From contig JAUNHB010000017.1 in NCBI GenBank assembly GCA_030524125.1, forward strand, positions 1 through 38,216: a stretch of DNA of 38,216 nucleotides, in the 5' to 3' direction. The stretch is from Eubacteriales bacterium. GTDB lineage: Bacteria; Bacillota; Clostridia; Lachnospirales; Lachnospiraceae. The notes below the pieces were generated by a model. The model saw nothing but the letters and a program-made list of their open reading frames with translations. It had not been told where the DNA came from and ran no database searches. Position 1 is the stretch's first letter; each line of letters opens with the position of its first letter. The position numbers and the translations under genes were made by a program. Below, one piece after another: positions 1 through 7,433 of the stretch.

Positions 1-1
1 A

Positions 2-307
2 AGCGAAGAAAAAGGAGTCAAATATATGCAGGCGTGGGAAGAGAAGATGTATGAGAGGCTGGAGGGGAGAAAAGAAGGCAAAGCAGAGGGCATAAAAGAA
101 GGACAGAAAGAAGGCATTATAGTTGGTCGTGCGGCGGGGATGCTTGAGTTGCTCGTGGACCAACTGGAGACGCTCGGTTCGGTGCCGGAGGAAATGAAGG
201 AGAAACTTTCCTTAGAGAAGGATCCGGCCCGGCTCAAAGCGTGGAACAAGCTGGCGGCCGGTGCGGCTTCCATGGAGGATTTTGAGAGGAAAGCGGGATT
301 GTCGTAG
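2..307 (+). CDS. Rpn/PD-(D/E)XK transposase-like protein, C-terminal part (5' end outside window)
   Basis: The frame is open to the left edge, so this is only the C-terminal part of a longer gene; the ATG at 26 is very likely internal, because the codons before it continue the typical sequence of the family. What is visible is a run of Glu/Lys/Gly repeats of the type EGKAEGIKEGQKEG, followed by a short helical tail. Such KEG-rich tails follow the nuclease core of the Rpn/YhgA-like family (recombination-promoting nuclease, often labelled PD-(D/E)XK transposase), which is common in multiple copies in gut Clostridia. The catalytic core is not in the window, so activity cannot be judged. No terminator follows before the rpmF promoter. 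Confidence 0.6.
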   Translation, partial: SEEKGVKYMQAWEEKMYERLEGRKEGKAEGIKEGQKEGIIVGRAAGMLELLVDQLETLGSVPEEMKEKLSLEKDPARLKAWNKLAAGAASMEDFERKAGLS

Positions 308-414
308 GCATCAAACCAAAACGGCAAACCAATTTTCCACCCAAGTCATATCGGTGTCCTCCTTTTGCTATCAGCATACGATTTTGCGGAGCCGCGCATC
401 TTGAAAAAAATTGC

Positions 415-443
415 TTGACATTCCCATATCTGGTATGTATAAT
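415..443 (+). promoter_or_regulatory. Sigma-A promoter of rpmF
   Basis: TTGACA at 415-420 and TATAAT at 438-443 are separated by exactly 17 bp, a perfect consensus housekeeping promoter. Transcription would start near 450, giving a leader of about 80 nt before the rpmF GTG at 529. Confidence 0.9.
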
Positions 444-465
444 TAACAAAGTGTGAGTGAGACGG

Positions 466-521
466 ACCTCCTGTGCAGGTTCGACGAACGATGAACTGAA
501 TCGAGAAAGCATAGAGGAGGT
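466..521 (+). promoter_or_regulatory. rpmF leader with possible RBS-sequestering pairing
   Basis: ACCTCCT (466-472) is the exact reverse complement of AGGAGGT (515-521), which contains the rpmF Shine-Dalgarno. The same upstream segment can instead form a local hairpin, ACCT (466-469) with AGGT (477-480). The two pairings exclude each other, so the leader could switch RBS access. The complementarity is seen; regulation is inferred. Confidence 0.35.
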
Positions 522-528
522 GTAACCT

Positions 529-708
529 GTGTCTATTTGTCCTAAGAATAAATCTTCCAAAGGAAGAAGAGATCAGAGAAGAGCAAACTGGAAAATGAGC
601 GCTCCGAATCTGGTAAAATGCAGCAAGTGTGGTGCTCTGATGATGCCTCACAGAGTCTGCAAGGCCTGCGGCTCCTACAACAAAAAGGAGATTATCTCTG
701 TAGATTAA
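529..708 (+). CDS. rpmF: 50S ribosomal protein L32
   Basis: This 59-residue protein of the large ribosomal subunit has the L32 signature: a basic N-terminus with KGRRDQRRANWK, then a zinc ribbon made of C31xxC34 and C44xxC47 around PHRVC. It is therefore the zinc-binding (C+) form. The start is GTG at 529, chosen because AGGAGG at 515-520 stands 8 nt upstream and the N-terminus fits the family length (about 57-60 residues). It has its own promoter and a strong terminator, so it is monocistronic here. In many Firmicutes rpmF lies directly before plsX; here the two are about 6.9 kb apart, and the DUF177 gene that often precedes rpmF is not seen. Confidence 0.95.
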   Translation: MSICPKNKSSKGRRDQRRANWKMSAPNLVKCSKCGALMMPHRVCKACGSYNKKEIISVD

Positions 709-730
709 TTTGATAGAGACAGAAACGAAG

Positions 731-769
731 AAACCTCCCGATCTGGAAAATACGGATCGGGAGGTTTTT
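731..769 (+). terminator. Intrinsic terminator after rpmF
   Basis: CCTCCCGATC (734-743) pairs perfectly with GATCGGGAGG (755-764), followed by TTTTT at 765-769. AAA precedes the stem, so the structure may also work weakly on the other strand for the convergent response-regulator gene. Confidence 0.92.
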
Positions 770-778
770 CTGTCATCG

Positions 779-806
779 GGGATCCTGCGCGGCAGGATCC
801 CTTTTA
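779..806. terminator. Perfect hairpin between convergent genes
   Basis: GGATCCTGC (780-788) and GCAGGATCC (792-800) form a 9-bp stem with loop GCG, extended by a G-C pair at 779/801 and followed by TTTT on the plus strand. The minus-strand gene stops at 804-806, right beside it. It is probably a second, bidirectional terminator element. Confidence 0.55.
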
Positions 807-2387
807 GGAGTGTCCCGCCGAGCGATACTCCGACGGCGTCACTCCGTAGTACCGTTTGAACAGGCGGCTGAAGTAGAGCTGATCCTCGAAGCCCACGGAT
901 ACGGCCACTTCTTTTATGTAGCTGTTCTTATCCATCAGAAGCTCGCCGGCCCGGGTCATGCGCAGATTGTTGATGTAGGCGTTGATGCTGACGCCGGTCT
1001 CTTCCTTGAAGATCCGGCACAGGTAGCCGGAGCTTAAGCCCACATGCTCCGCCACGGAAGCGAGGCTGATCTTGTGATTGTAGCTCTCCCGGATGTAGGA
1101 GATGGATTGGAGCACCTCGGGGCTGTACTGTCCGGAGACGCAGGCCTCGGAGGCCGCAGGAGAGAAAACCGCCTGCAGCGCATCCTGAAGATGGCGCTCC
1201 AGTTCCTCCTTGCTGACCGCGGTCCTCATAAATTCGGCGCTCTCCACGATCTGGTCATGGGCCGGAGCGCTGACGTCCTGGAGCCGGTATTCCAGCTCGC
1301 CCAGAAACCGAACAAAATACTGGATGACTCTGGCGGGAAGCACGTTCTGCTTCTGGCAGGCGTCCAGAAGTCCGGACACCCGGTTGACGGCGTAGTCCAG
1401 ACAGAAGTCGGACGGGAGAGAGAGAATCTCGCTCGCCAGCTCCTTGTAGGAGACGTCGGGCACAGACGTGCCGGCCGTCAGCTCGCTGGCGTTCATAAGC
1501 CCGGCGGCGCCGTAGAAATTCAGCTCCAGAAGCTCCTGAAAGCCGTGGTACGCCCGTCTGGCCTCCTCCAGATCAGCGATCCCGTCCTTGTAGACGATGG
1601 AGGGCGAGAGAGGCATATAATATTGAAAGAGCTGGGAGATCCGCGCCGCCAGCCCCGCGATCGTATTCTGGTGAAGGGCGAGCTCGGACTGAGGCAGGAC
1701 CAGAAGCGTATTGCTGGAGCTGAAGAAAATGATCCTGCGCCGGTCGAACTGCTCCAGCGCATTTTTCAGCGTACTGCGGATCAGGTCGATGGGAGGGAGC
1801 GTCTCCAGCTGCTGAGCGTGCCAGTCGAAGGAGATCTGGCAGAGCGCCAGCGGTCCGAGGCTGTCGGGATCGAGGCCGGTGACTGCCGTCAGATCCTGGA
1901 GCGCATAGCTTTTGTGCGTGAAAAAATCCCGCCATGCGGAATGCCGTTCCTGATGGGCCATGGATTCCTGCATGACGTCCGTCTGCTTCCGGCGGTCCGC
2001 CTCCAGCCTGTCGTCCAGCTTTTTCCGGATCTTTTCAAGCTGGGAGGAGAGCTCCTCGGGGCTGATGCTCACCTTGAGCATGTAATCGGCGGCGCCCAGC
2101 ACCAGAGCCGTGCGCACATAGTTGAAATCCTCGTAATTGCTGATCACGAGAAATTCACAGTCCATTCCCCGCTCCCGGACGGTCCGGATCAGCTCGATGC
2201 CGTCCATGGCAGGCATCTTCAGATCGCAGATGATCAGATCCGGATGAAAGCGGCCCGCCATCTCCAGCGCCTCCTCGCCGTTGGAGGCGGTGGCGCAGAT
2301 GTGGAAGCCGAGAGCGCCCCAGTCCAGCATGGAGCGCAGCGCGATTTTTACGATAGGCTCATCGTCAACGATCAGTACTTGATACAT
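804..2387 (-). CDS. YesN-type response regulator (REC + AraC HTH)
   Basis: This 527-residue cytoplasmic transcription factor receives phosphate from the adjacent YesM-type kinase. The N-terminal receiver domain (about 1-120) has the acidic pair D8-D9, the phospho-acceptor D55 in IICDLKMP, and K104 in MLKV. A long linker of about 300 residues follows, and a double helix-turn-helix AraC domain fills 425-527 (LASVAEHVGLSSGYLCRIF and the YFSRLFKRYYGVTPSEYR signature). The length and layout are typical of YesN regulators of carbohydrate uptake genes. Its start overlaps the end of the kinase gene by 23 nt, which indicates translational coupling. The likely target is the divergent PTS promoter, where direct repeats at 21-bp steps are found; that link is inferred. 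Confidence 0.93.
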   Translation of the reverse strand: MYQVLIVDDEPIVKIALRSMLDWGALGFHICATASNGEEALEMAGRFHPDLIICDLKMPAMDGIELIRTVRERGMDCEFLVISNYEDFNYVRTALVLGAADYMLKVSISPEELSSQLEKIRKKLDDRLEADRRKQTDVMQESMAHQERHSAWRDFFTHKSYALQDLTAVTGLDPDSLGPLALCQISFDWHAQQLETLPPIDLIRSTLKNALEQFDRRRIIFFSSSNTLLVLPQSELALHQNTIAGLAARISQLFQYYMPLSPSIVYKDGIADLEEARRAYHGFQELLELNFYGAAGLMNASELTAGTSVPDVSYKELASEILSLPSDFCLDYAVNRVSGLLDACQKQNVLPARVIQYFVRFLGELEYRLQDVSAPAHDQIVESAEFMRTAVSKEELERHLQDALQAVFSPAASEACVSGQYSPEVLQSISYIRESYNHKISLASVAEHVGLSSGYLCRIFKEETGVSINAYINNLRMTRAGELLMDKNSYIKEVAVSVGFEDQLYFSRLFKRYYGVTPSEYRSAGHS

Positions 2388-3441
2388 AACTTTCCCCCCT
2401 GGTATCGAAGGCCGCCGGAGAGTCGATGGCCGGAATGCGGATCCGGCAGACGGTTCCCTCTCCGGGAGCGCTCTTTACGGCAAGACCATAGTCGTCCGAA
2501 AAATAAAGATGGATACGGTCGTTCACATTTCTGCTCCCGATACCGCCAAGCCCCTTGGGAACGGCGGTCTTGTCGTTCATATCAAACCCTTTTCCGTGAT
2601 CCTCCACCTCCAGGATCAGATCCTTCCCGTCCCGCAGGCAGCGGATATAGATTTCCATGACGCTCCCGTCGTTGTACGAGCCGTGCAGCACGCAGTTTTC
2701 GGCCAGCGGCTGCAGGATCAGCTTGGGAAGCATATAGCGGGAGAGCTCTTCGGGAATCTCATAATTTACATGGAAGCTTCCGGCGTACCGGATGGTCTGG
2801 ATCGAGAAATAGTGCTTCAGATTGTCGATCTCCTCCTGGATCGAGATAAACTCGTGGTCGTTGATCAGCGTGTTTTTCAGAAGCTCGCTCAGGGAGCGGA
2901 TGCCGTCGGCCACGACCCGGTCCTGGTTCATCTGCGCCACCAGCCGCAGCGTGTTCAGCGTATTGAACAGGAAATGTGGGTTGATCTGGTACTGGAGCAT
3001 CTTCAGCTCCAGCTCCCGCTTGCGCGCTTCGCTCGCCTGCTGCTGCTCCAGCAGAAGCTGGATCTCCGTGACCATGCCGTCGATGTTGTCGGACAGATAG
3101 GAAAGCTCGTCGCTGCCGCCGTCCCGGATCCGTGCCTCCATATCCCCCTCGGACACGGCCTGGCAGGTCTCCACCATATGCTGGATCGGATGCGAGATGC
3201 TCAGATAGGTGTAGGTGGTCATGGTCAGCGCCGCGCAGGCCATGAGGATCGAGACCGCAAGGAACTGACCCGTGAGAGTCGAATTTCCATATAGAAAATA
3301 GGAATATATGTACATAAACAGAAGAGGAAGGACGGTGGACACGAGATAGGATATGACCAGCCGGTTCTGTATGTTCAGGTTGCGCAGGCCCACGAGAGCG
3401 AAGTCTCTGAGAGCCTGAAATCCTTTGTCCTCCGGGTACAT
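2365..3441 (-). CDS. YesM-type sensor histidine kinase without extracellular sensor domain
   Basis: This 358-residue membrane kinase is the partner of the downstream response regulator. Two hydrophobic helices (about 28-50 and 58-80) are joined by an outside loop of only about 7 residues. A HAMP-like segment (82-134) follows, then the His_kinase motif QINPHFLFNTLNTLR with phospho-His 156, and a HATPase domain with N-box LAENCVLHG, DHGKGFD and GLGGIGSRN. Canonical YesM kinases are about 570-600 residues long with a large dCache-type domain between the helices; that domain is absent here. The signal may therefore come from the membrane, the cytoplasm or a partner such as the divergent PTS permease. 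An AAAGGAG ribosome binding site lies 7 nt before the ATG at 3441. Confidence 0.92.
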   Translation of the reverse strand: MYPEDKGFQALRDFALVGLRNLNIQNRLVISYLVSTVLPLLFMYIYSYFLYGNSTLTGQFLAVSILMACAALTMTTYTYLSISHPIQHMVETCQAVSEGDMEARIRDGGSDELSYLSDNIDGMVTEIQLLLEQQQASEARKRELELKMLQYQINPHFLFNTLNTLRLVAQMNQDRVVADGIRSLSELLKNTLINDHEFISIQEEIDNLKHYFSIQTIRYAGSFHVNYEIPEELSRYMLPKLILQPLAENCVLHGSYNDGSVMEIYIRCLRDGKDLILEVEDHGKGFDMNDKTAVPKGLGGIGSRNVNDRIHLYFSDDYGLAVKSAPGEGTVCRIRIPAIDSPAAFDTRGESYVSSTDR

Positions 3442-3520
3442 AAGAGATCTCCTTTCGTACGGCCGGATCCGCGATCGTAAGGACGCGCGGCCATTTTATA
3501 TATTTTAACCGGAAACACGA

Positions 3521-3641
3521 AAATAATCCATAGCAAACACAAAAAAATCCATATTCCGGAAATTTATAGAAAAATTTATTTATTTTATGAATATTTAAGA
3601 ATTCAAATAGTCCATAGGAAGGATAAGATTATAACTATACA
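3521..3641 (+). promoter_or_regulatory. Divergent control region with three phased AAAWARTCCATA repeats
   Basis: Three direct repeats, AAATAATCCATA (3521-3532), AAAAAATCCATA (3542-3553) and AAATAGTCCATA (3605-3616), start 21 and 63 bp apart, that is 2 and 6 helical turns. A possible -10 (TATAAC at 3630-3635 or TATACA at 3636-3641) follows the last repeat without a good -35 hexamer, so the repeat would take the place of the -35. This is the expected layout of an AraC-type activator site for the EIICB gene. The rest of 3442-3703 is AT-rich and shows no gene. Confidence 0.6.
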
Positions 3642-3703
3642 ACCGAGCGCATATTTTATAAAATAAAACCATCATAGAATTCCAAAAAGGAGGAAAAGTA
3701 GAT

Positions 3704-5155
3704 ATGATGAAATATTTACAGAAACTGGGAAGATCCCTGATGCTTCCGGTTGCCTGCCTTCCGGTATGCGGTATCTTAATGGGTATCGGATACGCGTTAT
3801 CGCCCCATGCAATGCAGGGCGGCGACATCACAGGCGTAGGCCCGATCATCGGATTTTTCCTGATCAAAGCAGGGGGAGCTCTGATTGACAATATGTCGTG
3901 GCTGTTTGCCATCGGCGTCGCCGTCGGTATGGCGGACGACAACGACGGAACCGCCGGTCTGGCCGGTCTGGTATCCTGGCTCATGATCACGAACCTGCTG
4001 GCAAGCGGAACGGTCGCAACGCTGACCGGCGCTGAAGCAAACCCGGCGTTCGCAAAGATCCAGAACCAGTTCATCGGTATCCTTGCAGGTATCATTGGTT
4101 CTTCCTGCTACAACAAATTTAAAGGAACGAGACTTCCGGACGCGCTGTCCTTCTTCTCCGGCAAACGCTGCGTTGCCATCGTGACGGCGGTCGTGTCCAT
4201 CATCGCGGCGGCGATCCTGTTCTTTGTATGGCCCATCGTTTACACGGCTCTGGTAGCGGTAGGCGAGAGCATCGTAAGTCTGGATGCAGTAGGAGTCGGC
4301 ATTTACGCGTTCCTGAATCGTCTGCTGATCCCGTTCGGTCTGCATCACGCTCTGAACTCCGTGTTCTGGTTTGACGCGGCCGGCATCAACGACCTTGGCG
4401 CTTACTGGGCGGGCGAGATCGTAAACGGTGCAGGCGGAAGCGCAGGTATGTACATGGCAGGTTTCTTCCCGTCCATGATGTTTGGTCTTCCGGCAGCGGC
4501 TATGGCGATCATTCACTGCGCGAAGCCTGAGAAAAAGAAAGCGGCGGCATCCCTCATGGGAGCGGCAGCGATCTGCGCCTTCATCTGCGGCGTGACCGAG
4601 CCCTTCGAGTTCGCATTCATGTTCCTCGCTCCGGCTCTGTACCTTGTATATGCGATCCTCTACGGAATCTTCGCGGCAGTAACGGTAGCTCTTGGCTTCC
4701 GTGCAGGCTTCTCCTTCTCCGCAGGACTTACGGACCTTGTGTTCAGCGCTTCCCTGCCGGCGGCGCAGAAGACTCTTTTGATCATCCCGCTTGGCATCGC
4801 GGCGGCGATCGTGTTCTATCTGGTGTTCCGCTTCGCGATCACGGCATGGAATCTGAAGACTCCGGGACGTGAGGACGATGATGTGGATGAGACCAAGATC
4901 GAGCTGGCAAACAACGACTTTACCGCAATGGCGACCATCATTCTCGAGGGACTCGGCGGAAAAGCAAACGTGACCAGCGTTGACAACTGCATCACCAGAC
5001 TTCGTCTGGAGATCAAAGACTACACTGCGGTAGACGAGAAGAAGATCAAATCCGCAGGCGTCAGCGGAGTCATCCGCCCCAGCAAGACCTCTGTCCAGGT
5101 CATCATCGGACCGAAGGTACAGTTTGTGGCAGATGAGCTCAAGAAGCTTATGTAA
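3704..5155 (+). CDS. PTS permease EIICB, glucose/GlcNAc/maltose superfamily
   Basis: This 483-residue protein imports and phosphorylates a sugar. The EIIC part (about 1-385) starts with the family signature GRSLMLPVACLPVCGILMG and contains about ten hydrophobic segments, the motif FGLHHALNSVFWFD and the substrate-site region GVTEPFEFAFMF. After a linker (TPGREDDD), the IIB domain (about 400-483) carries the phospho-cysteine C429 in SVDNCITRLRLEI. No IIA domain is fused; a separate EIIA gene lies at 6932. The exact sugar cannot be read from the sequence. AGGAGG at 3688-3693 supports the first of two adjacent ATG codons. Codon use is less GC-rich than in the paralogue at 5480, which may reflect high expression. 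It is divergent from the YesMN pair. Confidence 0.93.
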   Translation: MMKYLQKLGRSLMLPVACLPVCGILMGIGYALSPHAMQGGDITGVGPIIGFFLIKAGGALIDNMSWLFAIGVAVGMADDNDGTAGLAGLVSWLMITNLLASGTVATLTGAEANPAFAKIQNQFIGILAGIIGSSCYNKFKGTRLPDALSFFSGKRCVAIVTAVVSIIAAAILFFVWPIVYTALVAVGESIVSLDAVGVGIYAFLNRLLIPFGLHHALNSVFWFDAAGINDLGAYWAGEIVNGAGGSAGMYMAGFFPSMMFGLPAAAMAIIHCAKPEKKKAAASLMGAAAICAFICGVTEPFEFAFMFLAPALYLVYAILYGIFAAVTVALGFRAGFSFSAGLTDLVFSASLPAAQKTLLIIPLGIAAAIVFYLVFRFAITAWNLKTPGREDDDVDETKIELANNDFTAMATIILEGLGGKANVTSVDNCITRLRLEIKDYTAVDEKKIKSAGVSGVIRPSKTSVQVIIGPKVQFVADELKKLM

Positions 5156-5180
5156 GCCAATCCACTATCCTAACATATAT

Positions 5181-5219
5181 CGAAGAAGGGGCTCCGGATT
5201 TTCCGGGGCTCCTTCTTCG
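5181..5219 (+). terminator. Long hairpin terminator after EIICB
   Basis: A 17-bp stem (5181-5197 with 5203-5219, two G-U pairs) closes on the loop ATTTT, 25 nt after the EIICB stop. The U-rich bases lie inside the 3' arm rather than after it, so it departs from the textbook form. Confidence 0.7.
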
Positions 5220-5224
5220 TGGTA

Positions 5225-5386
5225 TAACAGTTCAGCCAGCCGAAAGCAGCAGGACAAAATCGTGCTCGCACGAATTTTGGTCTGCTGCTTTTGGCTGAGG
5301 GAGCGCCAGATCATGAGCAAAGATAGCCGCGCAGCGGCGGGGAGCGCGTCAGCGCGGCTTTGCGAATGGCGCGGGCTGAGCTGTTA
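5225..5386 (-). repeat. Structured ~161-bp element, copy C (inverted, diverged)
   Basis: The 162-bp unit is bounded by TAACAGTTCAGCC (5225-5237) and GGCTGAGCTGTTA (5374-5386), which pair at 12 of 13 positions. Read on the minus strand it has the same plan as copies A and B: terminal stem, AAAG...CTTT closing pair around two GC hairpins (GCGC/GCGC and GCCGC/GCGGC), a third small hairpin, and a 61-bp long hairpin (5237-5297) next to the other end. Stem bases differ from copies A and B but pairing is kept. It fills most of the 324-nt gap between the two EIIC genes. A further small hairpin, GTTAC/GTAAC, follows at 5383-5397. Confidence 0.65.
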
Positions 5387-5417
5387 CTCTTCGTAACGTT
5401 CAGCCCGGCCGCATTCG

Positions 5418-5446
5418 TTGACAGTTTTTCTCAGATTTGGTATGAT
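5418..5446 (+). promoter_or_regulatory. Sigma-A promoter of the second EIIC gene
   Basis: TTGACA at 5418-5423 and TATGAT at 5441-5446 have a 17-bp spacer. The start point would be near 5453, leaving a short leader before the ATG at 5480. The second EIIC gene can therefore be expressed independently of EIICB. Confidence 0.8.
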
Positions 5447-5479
5447 AATTCCAGAAGAAAACGAGGGGGAGCGCGGGAA

Positions 5480-6646
5480 ATGAAATACGCACATCGCCTG
5501 GGCAAGGCGCTCATGCTGCCGGTGGCGTGCCTGCCGGTGGCGGGTCTTCTGATGGGGCTTGGATACTGGGTAGAATCGATGGGATCCGCCGAGCTGTACC
5601 TGCTTTCGCAGGTCATGGTGAAGGCGGGTTCCGCGTTGATGGATCATATGAGCATCCTGTTTACGCTGGGCGTGGCCATGGGCATGGCGGACGAACAGGA
5701 CGGCGCGTCGGTGCTGGCCGGAGCGGTGAGCTGGATGATGATCCAGAACGTGCTGTCTCCCGCCAATGTGGTCGTGCTGACGCAGGGGAGACTGCCCTCC
5801 GTTCCCTTTGAGCATATCGACAATCAGCTGATCGGCATCCTGTGCGGCCTCATCGGCGCGCACTGCTGCAATCGTTACCGTCACCGGCACCTGTCCGGCG
5901 CTCTGGCCATCTTCGGAGGCAGGCGGCTGGCCGTGTTGGCGTCCTGTGCCTATGCGGCGGTGGCCTCGCTGGTGCTGTTGTTCGTCTGGCCGACGCTGTA
6001 CGGCGGATGCGTCTACATCGGAGAGTCGATGATCGGAGCCGGAGCTCTGGGGGCCGGGATCTACGGATTTTTGAACCGTCTTCTGATTCCTACGGGGTTC
6101 CATCACGCGCTCAACTCCATTTTCTGGTTCGACATGGCGGGCATCTCGGACCTGAACAATTTCTGGAACGGCACGGGAGTGTACGGGCAGACCGGCATGT
6201 ATATGACGGGCTTTTTCCCGGTCATGATCTTCGGGATGCCGGGGGCGGCTCTGGCTATGTATCACACGGCCCGGACCGAGAAGCGGAAAATGGCGGGGGG
6301 ACTTTTGCTGACAGCGTCGCTCTGTTCGGTGCTCACAGGCGTCACCGAGCCGCTGGAGTTCTCGTTTATGTTCCTCGCCCCGGAGCTCTTTTTGCTCCAC
6401 GCGTTTCTGACCGGGCTCTCGGCGTTTGTCTGCGCGGCGCTTCCGTTCCGGGTGGGATTTAATTTCAGCGCCGGGCTTTTGGATTATCTGCTGTCGCTGA
6501 ACGCGCCGCTGGCGGAGAATCCGTGGCTTTTGTGGCCCGTGGGACTGGGCTTTGGATGCCTGTACTACCTTTTGTTCCGATTTTGCATCCAGACCTTCCG
6601 GCTGCCGACGCCGGGAAGAGAGAAGGACGCGGAGGAGCAGACATGA
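5480..6646 (+). CDS. PTS EIIC permease lacking a IIB domain
   Basis: This 388-residue membrane protein is a paralogue of the EIICB at 3704: it shares the KALMLPVACLPVAGLLMGLGYW start, the TGFHHALNSIFWFDMAGISDLNNFW loop and the VTEPLEFSFMFLAPE region. It ends right after the linker (TPGREKDAEEQT), exactly where the paralogue continues into its IIB domain, so the phospho-cysteine domain is missing. It would need IIB supplied in trans, for example from the neighbour, or it may act as a sensor or a facilitator. The start at 5480 was chosen over an upstream one at 5360 because it matches the paralogue and sits just behind the promoter at 5418-5446; the GGGGGAG at 5464-5470 can serve as ribosome binding site. 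Its codon use is more GC-rich than that of the EIICB. Confidence 0.88.
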   Translation: MKYAHRLGKALMLPVACLPVAGLLMGLGYWVESMGSAELYLLSQVMVKAGSALMDHMSILFTLGVAMGMADEQDGASVLAGAVSWMMIQNVLSPANVVVLTQGRLPSVPFEHIDNQLIGILCGLIGAHCCNRYRHRHLSGALAIFGGRRLAVLASCAYAAVASLVLLFVWPTLYGGCVYIGESMIGAGALGAGIYGFLNRLLIPTGFHHALNSIFWFDMAGISDLNNFWNGTGVYGQTGMYMTGFFPVMIFGMPGAALAMYHTARTEKRKMAGGLLLTASLCSVLTGVTEPLEFSFMFLAPELFLLHAFLTGLSAFVCAALPFRVGFNFSAGLLDYLLSLNAPLAENPWLLWPVGLGFGCLYYLLFRFCIQTFRLPTPGREKDAEEQT

Positions 6647-6672
6647 TCGGGCGCATGGCTGGGAAGGCAGTG

Positions 6673-6833
6673 ATCCAGCCATGCATCTCGAAAGCCCGCT
6701 GCTGCGCAGCTTATCCGGCGCTTGCGCGCCTGCTTTCTCGATCACGGCTAAGCGCCGTATGCCCGATATAAAAAATGTCTGCTTACATGCAGGCATGACG
6801 CATCCATTTTTTATATCGGGCGCATGGCTGGAT
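6673..6833 (+). repeat. Structured 161-bp element, copy A
   Basis: The ends ATCCAGCCATGC (6673-6684) and GCATGGCTGGAT (6822-6833) are perfect 12-bp inverted repeats. Inside are a GAAAGC/GCTTTC pair enclosing the hairpins GCTGC/GCAGC and GGCGC/GCGCC, then ACGGC/GCCGT, then a perfect 17-bp stem (6761-6777 with 6805-6821) whose loop holds CATGC/GCATG. Bases 6676-6761 are identical to 16738-16823 in copy B. The element lies 26 nt after the second EIIC stop and upstream of the EIIA gene, and would be in the transcript. It could be a structured RNA or a short non-autonomous mobile element. Confidence 0.8.
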
Positions 6834-6931
6834 AGTTAGGATTTTCCATAAAAACGGGAAGATTTTGAATAGACGGGCGGGGCTTGTTCTGGTATTCTGA
6901 AAGGAAGAGGAAATATATCAGGAGGGTTTTT

Positions 6932-7420
6932 ATGTTTGGCATTTTTAAAAAGAAGAAAACGATTTATGAGATGAAGGCGGCGGCCGGCGGGGATGTGATC
7001 CCCATGTCGGAGGCCAAGGATCCCGTGTTCTCCTCGTGCGCGCTGGGGAACGGAGTGGTGATCCGCCCGGACGGGAGAGAGGTCGTGGCTCCGGCGGACG
7101 GCAAGGTGACGGTCACCATGGACGGCAGCAACCACGCGGTGGGGCTGGAGCTGAAGGGCGGAGTCGAGATCCTGATCCATATCGGCGTGGACACGGTGGC
7201 GCTGAAGGGGGAGGGCTTTGAGTCCCTTGTGAAATCCGGGGATGAGGTGAAGGAAGGCTCGGTGCTGATCCGCTTTGACCGGGAAGGGATGGAGGCCAAG
7301 GGCTACTGCATGGAGGTCATGCAGATCGTCATGGAGAACGAGGTGTCCGGGAAGGTACAGTACGTCACCGGACTGACGGCGGAGGCCGACAATAGGGGGG
7401 TGGGAAGCTGGGAAGCCTGA
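6932..7420 (+). CDS. PTS EIIA component, glucose type (Crr-like)
   Basis: This 162-residue soluble protein passes phosphate from HPr to the IIB domain. It matches the EIIA-Glc fold through VFSSCALGNGVVIRP, VVAPADGKVTV and ILIHIGVDTVALKGEGF. H83 in LIHIGVDT corresponds to the phosphorylated histidine of the family and H68 in SNHAVGLEL to the second active-site histidine. The start at 6932 follows AGGAGG by a few bases and gives the usual family length; the longer frame from 6884 adds an unrelated basic stretch. It is the only EIIA in the window and probably serves the EIICB at 3704, possibly with the IIB-less EIIC. It is separated from that EIIC by copy A of the structured element. A TGG-TATTCT sequence at 6890-6898 could be an extended -10, but no -35 was found. 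Confidence 0.93.
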   Translation: MFGIFKKKKTIYEMKAAAGGDVIPMSEAKDPVFSSCALGNGVVIRPDGREVVAPADGKVTVTMDGSNHAVGLELKGGVEILIHIGVDTVALKGEGFESLVKSGDEVKEGSVLIRFDREGMEAKGYCMEVMQIVMENEVSGKVQYVTGLTAEADNRGVGSWEA

Positions 7421-7433
7421 CGGAACGGACGCG

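Noticed and set aside
1044-2660. Plus-strand open frame of 538 codons
   Set aside because: Antisense shadow of the YesN-type regulator and the end of the kinase; no domain seen.
5384-6796. Minus-strand open frame of 470 codons over the second EIIC
   Set aside because: Shadow of the EIIC gene. Its first ~40 residues resemble those of the 12842-16945 frame only because both start inside identical copies of the structured element.
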